DNA of 64,000 nt from Pardosa pseudoannulata (lineage: Eukaryota > Arthropoda > Arachnida > Araneae > Lycosidae): positions 4,173,557 through 4,237,556 of the forward strand of contig CM063509.1 of assembly GCA_032207245.1 (NCBI GenBank), in the 5' to 3' direction. The translations under genes were made by a program, and so were the position numbers. The notes below the pieces were generated by a model. It did no database searches and was not told the origin of the DNA. It was given only the letters and a program-made list of their open reading frames with translations. This document shows positions 1 to 12,400 of this stretch, one piece after another (positions within the stretch are counted from its first letter, which is position 1; the number at the start of each line of letters is the position of its first letter).

Positions 1-1009
1 GTTGGTAGTCTGTCATTTGAGTCATTGTGCAACTGTCTGCACAATTTACAGGTGTGAAAATCAATTTGATTGTTACCTTTATAAATTTATGTGGGGGGTG
101 GGGAATGAAATAAAATCCACAAGACACTTTTTCTCAGACAAGATTTTCTCAATCAAATAAAAGTAAAATTTGTGTGTATTTCACATTTCCTTTTTTAAAA
201 ACTTCCTATTATAGCTTCTATTCAAAATTGTCTAGATTTAATACAAATAACGCAGAAATATTTAAAAATTACATTACTTTGAAGTATATTACATTTTTTA
301 AATTGTTATTTAGGTGATTGTTTGAAATGATAAGCTAAATAGAAGTGATGTTATTACTGTTACTGGAGGTCAAGGAAATCATTTAACACCCTTATTATCT
401 TAAGAATTTTACGTTAATATTTTCTATTATACATTCACCCCTTTCCTGTTCTTTCCCATTTTAAGCTAATTTCGTAAAGTAATTTATAAGGTATTGCATT
501 ACCGTATAGTTTTAAAATAATTTCATTAAATAGGAACAATATTTTATAAATGTAATAAATTCTTTTATTAGTATAAATGCCCAAATATAACGAGGTGATA
601 TATATATTTTTCAAAATGTGTGGCTCTTAAAAAATTCAGTTTATTTCAATAAACAGTACAGAAGTGTTAAAAACTCATTAAATATGTTAAAAAGGTGTGC
701 ATTTGTATTCACTTTACTAATTTTATGCATTTTTTTATGCTTTGAAATTGTTTAAACTTAATATAAGGCAAACTGGAAATTGGGAACGTAATTTGGTGAT
801 CACTTAATATAAAAATGTAACTGAAATAGGGTGACTGACCTACAAGAATTATCCTACTGTAGTGATAAAATACTATCTGATGTTAGGAGGTAATTATATA
901 ATGAAATTTACTGCCTATGTTGATAACCTTTTTTTGGTATTGTACATAATTTATTGTTTGAATGCATATCTACTAGTTTAAATTTTCTTACCCCTTTTTT
1001 TTTATATAG
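1..1009 (+). other. RpL14 intron 1 (partial)
   Basis: AT-rich intron ending in a T-rich tract and AG acceptor at 1008-1009. No other gene, RNA or delimited element was recognised here. Confidence 0.7.
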
Positions 1010-3174
1010 GATTTCCGTCACTATGTCCAGATAGGCAGGGTTGCCTATATATCGTTTGGCAGAGATGCTGGTAAACTGTGTGCTATTGTTGATGTGATTG
1101 ATCAGAATAGAGTAAGTTACTTTTTCTCATGAGCTTCATTACCAATTTCATTTAATGATCATAAACTGTCAATATAAAATTGCTTCTTTTTATGATAAGA
1201 TGACTATTAAATGCATTTATATTTTTAGACATACAATGTTGATAATACTACAGTGGACTCCACTTAATGGGATCCGTGTAGAACACTGAATTTGATAACA
1301 ATCTGCAAAATTAGATAAATTTACCCTCCTTTAATTCACATGTACTAAATTTCAAAATAAAATGAAGAAACACCTTATATTTATGTATTGTATATTACCT
1401 TTTAAAACATTAGAATTGTATACATAATAAAAAAAATTGATCCATTGTTGACTGTCTACCATTTTTTTCTAAGAAGTTCTTTTCGAGAAGATTCTTTTTT
1501 GACACTTTCAATGCATTTCTCATTTCTGCACTTGTAGCTGGTGATTCAATATCAAGAGATGCTCCATCTGACTCATGAGTTCCATCAACCTGTTATAATG
1601 ATTTGAAATTTTGATCTTTTGTTTTAATGTTAAATCATTTCGCTTTCTGGCTTCCATATCAACAAGCTGCATGTAAGCGAATGAGGCATAAAATGTGAAT
1701 ATGGAGGACTTGGCTTGGTCTAGTTGAATTTCCTGCAATTTTTTTAACATATAATTTTGTTTCTGCCTTGTCTGGACCACATCTAATCTTAGAACTTATA
1801 ATCAAATTATTACAAAATAATCTTAAGACTTTTATTATAACAAAAATAAAAGGTTGCAGTTGTGTGAAAATTAACTTTTGTCACTTTCTATACTTAAGTG
1901 AGTCAGTAAATGAGTGTCTGACTGTCTCTCATCCTTGTTATATTATAAAGAATTTAAAAATGTGAATTTTTATTTTTGTGATGTCATTATTCTTAAATGA
2001 TTATGAAGTTATTCTGTTTTGTAGGCTCTAGTCGATGGACCTTGTACAGGTGTTCAGCGGCAAGACGTCAAGTTTAAAAGGTTGCGACTTACTAAATTCA
2101 GATTGAAATTCCCCCACAGTACATCTGCACGCGTCGTTAGAAAAGCATGGGAGGCTGAGAAAATTACCGAAAAGTGGAACGAAACATCCACAGCCAAGAA
2201 AATGGCTGCAAGGAAATTAGTAAGTTGTGCATCATAGCATAGGTAGCACCCATACTTTAATGTATGCTATGTAAATGTTCTTTACTTTCTTACTTTTAAC
2301 AGTAGTTAATTTTATTTCATTATGAAATGTCACAAGCTACCAAATTTTGAAAATTAGAAAAAATTAATGTTTCTAAAGTATTTACAAATTTAAAAACATG
2401 AAAAAAATTTAAAAATATTTTTCATAGATGTGTGACGAAAAGAAGTCAATTATTGATACTTACCACTAATGTAAGACATCATAATATATTAACTGTAAAA
2501 ATAAATTTGGGATTACATCTGACAACCAGGGTTCCCACGGTCCTTAAAAGTTCATAACTCCTTAATTTGAGCTTTTATTTTTAAGGTCCTTAATTTTTTA
2601 ATCGAAACATGATCAATTTCTTCATTCTCACATAATATTCTATCACTTTTCGCTGTACTCTCTGAACTTTCTGGTTTTATAAGTTTGGAGTTAAACTTGC
2701 CCCAAACCGGTTCTAAGAATACCAGTACAGGTGATAAGTACCGGTCAAGGAATATATAGCATATTTGTTAATGTTCATAACATTCTTTTACATTTTGTAG
2801 CCAAAAGTTCAGTATAAAGAAAATCCTCAAATACTTATTTTCAGTGTATTACTGAAAATCAGTGTATTATTCAAAATTCTTTTCCTTGATATCCTTAAAA
2901 AATTATGAAAATACTTTTAGTTTATTAGTACTTTTTATGGATACAAGCTAGAAAACTTTTTTCACAAATCTTTTGCATACTGCAAAGGTTTATAAAGTCA
3001 GCTGCCCTTTCCCAATAGATAACGGTCATGCAGATTTTAATTAAACGAAGTATGTGTGGGGGTGCAGATATTTGTTACTTATGGAAGTTTAATTTTCCTT
3101 GCATTGAATGCAATAAAAGAAGCTGGAAACTTTCTTCTTTCCCAGGCAACGTTAGGTATAATCAGCTAGTATAT

Positions 3175-3205
<31 letters not shown>

Positions 3206-6200
3206 CATATATATATATGAGTCAATTTTAAACCCTCAGAAAGTACTGTTTATAATATATTTTATTCATAATTTATTTTTAATATGATCACTCAACTAAC
3301 TTTAGATGTACATTTTTCGTAAGGTTTTTGCTAAATACATTTTATCTTAAATTAATTTTTAGGCATTTCTGAAATATTGCAGGACCTTTATTGAACATGT
3401 CTTGTCTGGTTCATAATTTTTTTAAATATGTTCCTTAGGAATGACGGTTTATGTCGTAATACCATGTATACCTTTTTATAAGGACCTACTTGAGTAGGTC
3501 CTTATAAAAAGTTTGGTCCTTTAAAAGTCCTTAATTTTTGTTCTGGGAAAATAGTGGGAACCCTGCTATATATAACTAGATCTAAGACTATTCAGTTATT
3601 CATATGGTATTCTATAAAACAGTTGCTAAAAGTACTAGTGTAGACTTTGACATAAAGTGCTTTACCATGCAGTATATTGTGTTAAAAGCCAAATGCAAAC
3701 TGGGGAGTGCAAGTGTATGAATTACTCGATTTTCAACGAGGAAATTTTCTGTTAGTAATAAAATGAAATTTTTGTTTGACTCTGCCAGTAAATTATGATT
3801 GCAGTCTTAAAACTGCAATTGTAATTTTACTACAAGAAGGGCCCATTGGCATTAAATTGGACTTTTTAGAAGATAAGGCCTTAAATTATTTTGAATGTAA
3901 AAATTTTTTTATCATTTTTCTGATATCAGAATATTGTTAATATGATCTTAGATTTAGATAATAAAATTGGCTTAATTATGAGATTTATTGGACCATATTA
4001 ATTACTGAGCGTAATCATTAATGAAACTTGATCTTAGCTGAAAATGATGATACGTAAGTTTGATCGGAATTGCCGTCTGATTTTAATTGTGGATAACTAC
4101 TTGTATCTGATTTGGAAAGATCATGTAAAGACTAAATACTATGAAAAAAATATTTGCTCTAACAAACTGATTTATCTTTAGTTAATTAGTAATAAAATAA
4201 TTTAATAATTCAATTGTAAATTGTTCATTGTAAAACAAGTTTTTGAAAAAAGTTGGATTAGTTCAGTAATTTACAATAACTAACATGTAACCGTGAATGG
4301 TTGGCTGTTTCATAATTTTATTGCAATGGCAGATAATGCTAATTTATAAGTTTCTCGCATGATGGGTATAAAACTGGATAAAGCTGTCAAAAACCATACT
4401 GAGTGCAATTTAAAAAATAAACTTTTCTGGTAAAAACTTAAACAGCCTTTCTGAAAAGGAGACTTCAAACAAGTATCGGGTTTTGGCTGGGTAAATATTT
4501 TTGCAGTCTTTTTGAAGTTTGCATAATTATCTCGGCCTACATTAAAGCCATTATCATAGTACTGGAAATGATTGTTTATTACCAGTTTCCCAACCATGGA
4601 ACATTTTTAAAGCTAATGCCTTAAATAAATTTGAATGAAAGAAATTTTATCATTTTTCTGATATCTGAAAATTGTTAATCTGCATTAATTTCTCATTATT
4701 TGTTTTTTCTTTGAATAAAACCAATAACTTCTTACATATGTTGTGAAAAATAGGGATTTCATAATAACTATTGTATAATGTAATGAGAGGAATTATCTAA
4801 TAAAAGATTAAAAGAATGGAGAGAAAATCCCTATTAGTATATATATTTATATATACATATACACATGTATGATATGTGCTTCATTTGTCTTATTTAGATT
4901 AAATATGAACAATCTAAATTTGCATTGTTTCAAAATAAATTCTAAGTTTCCTATTTTTGTGAGAAATAATTTTACTATATTTTGATAATTATATTTTCCA
5001 TCTCTTTGTTAAAAACTCACTTTAGAGCCTGAAACAACTTACTACTTAACTTAATTTTTAATTTCCTCCCCCCTCATATTTAGTTAGTTCATGTGATTTT
5101 CTTTATCCATAGCTGTAATTTTTTGTACCATCCTTTACTGTTTGATATTAAAATATTATATAAAGAAAGAAATATCTGTACATGTGTAATTTATTTTAAA
5201 AAGAAACTTTAATAGTTTTATTCATATTTTCTTAAAAATAGTTTTTGAAAAAAAATGTTCATTACTGTATGTTGGTGTTATGTAACTGAATGACTGGGGG
5301 TATTTTAAGGTGGGCATTAAAAGTTTAAGTTAACCTAGCATAAATGAATTGGTAGTTTTAATTATAGATTACACGATATAAGTACTAAAAATGATGATAC
5401 TTAACATTGATCGGAATTGCCGTCTGAACTCATTGTGGACAACATGTATCTGATTTTAGTGCTTTTGGAGATAATCTTACAAATTAAGGATTTTGTATAG
5501 GAACTTTATATATATATATATGAAATGAATTTATATGCACATCAAGACCATAGTCCAAAATTTTTATTTTTTTGGGGGGGGGCACAAAGAGGAAAGACAT
5601 TGTTATTTGTGAATGATACTTTAGTAAAACAAAATTAAGATGTAAAAGCATAGATAAGGTATGACAATTATCCATTTTTAACTCAAATAATTAAAAAGAT
5701 TTGATGATAAACGAGAAAAGGCAAATATCGCAAAATACTGAGATAGCGTTAAATTTTTGGTCAGCATTTTAGCATTTTTTTTTTTTTTTTACATGTTTTT
5801 GTACAGCTATGCAGATGGCACCTATACACATATGAACATTTTCTTTTGACAAGGTGGTCTGGAATTTTAGGTGAGGACTTGTCCCCCAAATCCCACCTCT
5901 TGCCTATGGCCTTGATGCACATATAAACAAATGAAAAAAAAGAATTTATGGAATAAAATAATGATTTAGGTATATACTTACCATATGAAATACCTTTTGC
6001 TCAGTGTTAGCCTTGCAAAATAATCTGGCTAGTTTGAGCTAAAGCTGGATTGTTTATTGATATATTGTCGAATATTGATATCTTCAAGTATATTGATATT
6101 TAAAATTGTGCTCTATTCGTATATCCATGCAATATAGATTGCTAGAAGATATCCTCCTGAATAATCCACATATATCAATATAAAGGGATAGTTCTCCCAA

Positions 6201-9200
6201 CTATTATATGATTTACATCTACCTCACATTTACTTGCATACTTTATAAAAACACAAGCCTGGAAATTTACCTTTGAACATTATAATGTCTCCATATAAGT
6301 CTTTAGTATATCCCTAAACATTCATGTGATGCAGTTGGTTAAAAACTGGAAGTTTATTAATGTCCTATTTTACTTTGTTTTTATGAATAAAACCTTTTTT
6401 ATTTTACACTTTAATATATACTGTATGATTATTTAACAAAAACAATATTTTATGAAATCACAAAAATAAACTATTTTTACAGAGTGCCCAAGTACTGAAA
6501 ATGATGATACTTAAGATTGATCGGAATTGCCGTCTGAACTCATTGTGGACAACCTCATTTATCTGATTTTAGTACTTTTGGGGAAAATCCTAAAAAAAAT
6601 GTTTCCTCCATGTATAACCCAAAAATTTAGGGGATATTTATATACTTAAATTTGGGGTTTAAGTATTGATCCATGCAGCGGATGTAATATATGTCCTTGG
6701 TTACATTTTTTTCAGTTGACGACAAATAAATTGGCAAAAGTAAACAAAACTTCCGTTTTAAAGCAGAATATATATATATATATATATAGTGATAAAAAAG
6801 AAATGCACTTTTAAAAAATTTTGAAATGACTAAAACAAATTTTGAAAAATAAGTGTGCAATGATTTTTACCTGCGTTATAGTAGTGCCAAATTAGCAACA
6901 CTGCATCTAGATCAGATTAGCTAATCTTCTAAAAAGTGTACTTTTATGTAAACCAGAAGCAATTGATAAATCACCAAAAAGTCTTTATATTTGTAAATTA
7001 CAGAAAAAGTGCTACTTTCATATATAACTTGGGTTAAAACCGGGTTATGTTACTGGCAATCCAATAGCTGCCATATTGGCTAGAGGAATCCAATATGGCA
7101 GTACAGACAACAGAGTACCCAAGTACTGAAAATGATGATACTTAATATTGATCGGAATTGCCGTCTGAACTCATTGTGGACAACAACGTTATCTGATTTC
7201 AGTGCTTTGGGGAAAAATCCTACAAATTTAGACTTTTTTTTTTAATAATTTAAAATACATACCTTTTAACTTGTATGATTTAGCAATACACGATGGATTT
7301 AAGACCCTTTGCAAGGTTATGTTTGCATGTGAGAACCATTCAGTTTTCAGCAATAATTTTTTAAAAAACATTAGGGGGGGGATTTCTTTTTCAAATTGGG
7401 GTGGAGAAGGCTGAATGTATACTAATATTCTCCATTTGATTAGTAGGAGATAATTCTTTACCCACCACAGATCTATTGTCTTGTTATTGCATGCTTTAAA
7501 CTGAGATGGAATTACAAAATACAACATAATTTCAAAAATTATGCTGTATATTCTAGTAAAGCAGAATGGGAGAGGGTATTCAGCAAGACAAGAACTGCAT
7601 TTAGAAGTTACTTCTTTCATAAAAATTTAGTAAATATATTAATAGCTAAATGATACATAATATTGCTTTAGACATTGTTGATAGAGAATTTCAAACTGAG
7701 GTGAAATCAGCCACATACAATCATTTAAAACAAATAAAATGTTAAGGTTTTTGTTTAATCGAACAATTTTTTTAAGCTTGTACATTTAGTATGAAATTGA
7801 AAGATTTTTAAGGCTGCCATCTAAAAATATATATATCAATAAATTTAACCAAGAAAAAGCTAGGTTTTGTGTATATATATTGCTTTTTCATTAAGATACC
7901 CAAGTACTGAAAATGATGATACCTAACATTGATCGGAATTGCCGTCTGAACTCATTGTGGATAACATGTATCTGATTTTAGTACTTCGGGAGAAAATCCT
8001 ACAAGTTTAGGGTTTTATATTTTATAAAAATTTGTATAATCCTGAAAAAACTAGACTTAGTGGTATAAAAATAATGCTTTCGTATGAGGCCAAGTACTGA
8101 TAATGATGATACTTAATATTGATCGGAATTGCCGTCTGAAGTCATTGTGGACAACAAAATGTATCTGATTTTAGTGCTTGGTACTATGTACTTTAGTGTT
8201 GTGTGGGAATTAATTTTTGTTCTTTTTAGGATTATTTTAAGTCTAAGCAAATGTAGCAATTAACTTTCTTCGTTTGGAAAGTGTTGAATAGAGCTGGAAA
8301 CTCAAAGTTATTCAATGAATATTAAAACTTTGAATAAAGCTTTCTTTCTAGAAGTATATCTACACATACCTGAAAAGTTTTAGATTTTTTTTTTTTCCAA
8401 TGTTTTAGAGCTTGCTTCCAGATTACAGAGAAGAATGTTTTTAATGAAATTAGCTATGTGCTACAGATCTTGTAAAGGTTATCTTGGCATGTTTGTGTAA
8501 TTTTGACCAAAAGAAAAAATATTTCAGCTTGTTATAACAAATTACACATAAAATTTTAGTGTTTTTCTCAGTTTTAAATTTTTCCTAAATTTCTTTTTCT
8601 TTTTGTTCCACTAAATCAAGTTTACCGTGGAGTTCATTTTTTGTATGCTATGGTACTAATTTTAAACGTTTTCCTTGCTAGATTTTTGTTGTACAGTAAA
8701 AATTCTTATCTGTATTTTAGCATCAATTTTTTAAGATGTAATTTCAATGATGATGAAATTGTTGGCTGGTATTTAAGTATATTAAGAAGGATGTTGGTTT
8801 ATCTAAATCCATACTATTTGTCAAAATTTTGGATAGTATTCCTCCCCATAGCAGAATACTTTTCAATGTTCTGCAACAGGCTTTCAGATAACCAAAAATG
8901 TTCTGCAGTAGATATATTTACTCTCCCATAATATTATTCCTATTGTGGTACATTTTCATCTTTACCAATATGTATAACTAAAAATATTTGTGTTAAAACC
9001 AAAGCATTAACATAGAATTTACCATCCTGTCAATTACTTTTGATGTAAGATATTTTGAGATATCACTACGATGATAAAAATGGGACTGACAATTTGGCAC
9101 AAACATGAATGCAAGGGAAGTTTTTAGGATAGGCGGATCGCAAGCTATCTATCATACTGGTAGGGTGTAGGGAAGACAAAGAAATGACAACTCTCCCAAA

Positions 9201-9374
9201 TGGTTATTGCCTGCCAATTTGGCAAGACACCGGAAATTCAAAATAAACCATAGTACTTTCAAATTTGTAGTTTCCTTTAAAAATATTTTGTCATAAATTT
9301 AATTTTTCTCACCGTTCTTATAAAGCTTGGAACTGCCACTTCAACTTGTACCCCCCCCCTCCCTTCCATGACTC

Positions 9375-9415
<41 letters not shown>

Positions 9416-12400
9416 GGAAAAAAAGTTTTTCTGTGAGCTGCGATTGTTGTGCAGCAGAGCCAGTTGTTCTGTGATGTGCATTGCACTTTTTGGCACATTC
9501 TGCTTCGGGGTATTCCTTGATATTGCTAAATGTAAACTGTCCATATTAAAGTTCTACTTGTTTTAAGACAGATATTGATATTGCCAATTAATGTTTGATT
9601 ACAGTGAGTGTTATTTTGCATTTTACTGCAAGAAAAAAAAAGTATGCAAACAATATCGTAATTTAACAGCAATTTATCTAAAAGTAAAATTTTATGTTTA
9701 AAAATATATTTTGCAGTAACATTTAAAAATAAATTTAAGAAAAATTATTCTACAAGAACAGAATGGAAGTTTGCATGGGGCACCTAGACATACCCAGTCA
9801 CAATGTTACAATCTTTTAAGGTTGTTACATGTGGGAAGTCTTAAGCTAAAATAAAAGTCATTAGAGATAAAGTCAATAAAATTATATAAAAGTCAATAAA
9901 TTAATAAAACCTATTCCTTAGTAATAGGTAATAAAATGATCTAGATTAAATATTACACGGTATAACAGTTACACTAAAACAGATATACTTACAATAATTT
10001 AAAAATGAAAATAGGGTACTACACTAGATGATTCCAAATATTTACAGTTAAGATTATGTTAGTAAAATACATGTTAACGACAGTAGTTAGGAAATTAAAA
10101 AAATTAAAACGATGCTGTAAATGGATCGATAAGTAGGAAGGCGTTATTGTGATATCATCTATCAGTGCAGAGCTGAAACATAAGTACTTAAGTTTGGGAA
10201 AAGTTATATGTGAAAATGATTAACAGGATCATGGTTATAATGAATATTGTGCCATATGAGATGCTTTTATTAAAGTTTATTATAGTTTTTTTTTAACTAT
10301 TGACTCATTTTTATAAATTGGATGTGAATTCCCAATGGCATTGAACAATTGACAAAAAAATAAATAAATAAAATACAAAAATGAAAATGTCATTTTTTTT
10401 TTTCATTTGGTCTCTCGCTACTCATTACATCCCATATCTACAATTAAAAAGCATGGTGTCAATCGCTGGAGGACAAGGGCGTTGCGTAAATCTAGATGAT
10501 CTAACTGAGACAGCCTTGTGCGACAATCAGCCGTATAGCTTAAAAAAGAACATAATAATTAAACAGATTTTTTTCATTGACAGTGGAATGTGGCTTTTAA
10601 AAGCATTGGTGTCAATTGCTGAGGGACATTGGCATTAGATAGATCTAGATGTTTTTAAAACTGAGACAGACCTAATTGGTAATTGACTGCAGACTTCAAG
10701 AAGATGATAGCTATGCATATACATATACTAGAACTAGCAACAGTATTTTGAATTCACCAGAAGTAGTAACCTTTTTCAAAACAGCTGCTCTCCACAAAGG
10801 GCACTACTGGACAGAGTACAGACTGCCAACTCTGACTTTAACCTGGCATTACTAGATTTTGACCATTTTTCACATTTCTAGGGCAAGTGTATGAATTACT
10901 GCATTTTCAAAAGGGAAAATGCTGAATGGTAGAGTTCCTTTCCATTCCAATATATGTATTCTTTATTTAAAAAGAGAAATAAAAATATTTTGAATATTAA
11001 AAGAAAAAACCATTTTCATTTCTTTTAATCTGTATTTTTCACTTAAGCTAAGTGATGGCCAAATAGTTAGGTTGTTGATCTTTGGTACTGCAATCCTGCT
11101 GCTGGCATGGATGTTCATAACCATTCAGAATTGGCTTTAAGCAGTAGGTCCTGGTCTCATTAGCCCTTGTAAGCAAAACAGTAGACCATAGTGCTCCAAA
11201 CCAAACTGATCAAAGATAAAAACATTAAATTTTCTGTTTGCACTCTTTTTTGTGACAACAAAACTGAATTTCTTCTTGACTGTACTACATTGGGGTGGGC
11301 AGTGCCTGCAATCAAATTTTGCAGTAAGCTACAAGAAATGTAGTGCAGTCCTTGAAGGACGTCATGTTATTTATTTTAACAATTCTACTTAGTAATGCAA
11401 AATGTGAGCAGAATTTTAGTTCTGTCACAAAAATAGCTGCACATACAATGGAAAACTTGTATATTATGATAAAAGTTCATTACATTGATCAAATAGCAAA
11501 AGTTATTGCAGTTTTTGTGGTTGGCAGATCTGTTTTAAAACTACTTTCATGTCATAAAATATAACTGTTTAAAAAAAATAACCAGAGGGGGGGGGGAAAT
11601 CTTGTAAGTTGGAGTCTGCCAACTAACTCAAATTTGAGAATGAATTTAATAAATCTAGTTTTTTATAAATTAGAAAAAATTTTACCAGTTAAATTTTTGT
11701 TGATCACATTTTGAAGAAGTTTTTACAATTTTGATGTTTAAATTTGAAATGGTTCTGTATTAATTAAATTGGAAGAATTTTATTGATTACATAAAATTAA
11801 AATATTTTAAAAACATCAGTTTTAATTTGTAAATACTGTTATGATGAATTTTAACATCATGTTTATAATAGTTAAGATACTTTTAAAAAATAAGATGAAC
11901 TAGACTGTTTAAAATTTCCTCTAATTTTAAGAAATAGAGTTTATTAACTTGAAGAATCAGTAATTTTTAGGCAGATTGTATTTATTTGTTGGGTTTTGTA
12001 ATATTGCCGCATAAAGAAATTTAGGCTTAGTGAAACGTAGCTAGTGAGCTCAGTGGCCGAATGGTCAGAGCAAGAGATCAAGACCCGAAGTTTCTGGGTT
12101 CGATGCTCGCCAAGGCGGGTTGATCGAAAGTGTGGATTTTAAATTTAAAAATGTCATTTATTGTTGCCTTATGTTCTCGAACATTCTAGATCTTTCTTTA
12201 TTATGTAAATTAGTTATTTCTTGAATATTCTGTTTGGGTATAAAAGCTGATACCCACTAGCTATAGGCAACTTCCTGATCTTGTAAAGTTGCGAGTGGCT
12301 ACTTAGCTTCAATAAATTCGTCTGATCATGACAATATAATAAATTGAATGAAACACGTTTATGTTGAATAGCAGCATTAAGATAGGTGTTTTTGTTTTTC

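Noticed and set aside
4030..8181. The six repeated units as a SINE or tRNA-like repeat
   Set aside because: No A/B boxes or tails. C, D' and D boxes plus a closing stem fit a C/D snoRNA.
8641..8931. 96-codon plus-strand open frame in the RpL14 intron
   Set aside because: No family motif, aromatic/leucine-rich composition as expected from translated AT-rich DNA, no splice context.
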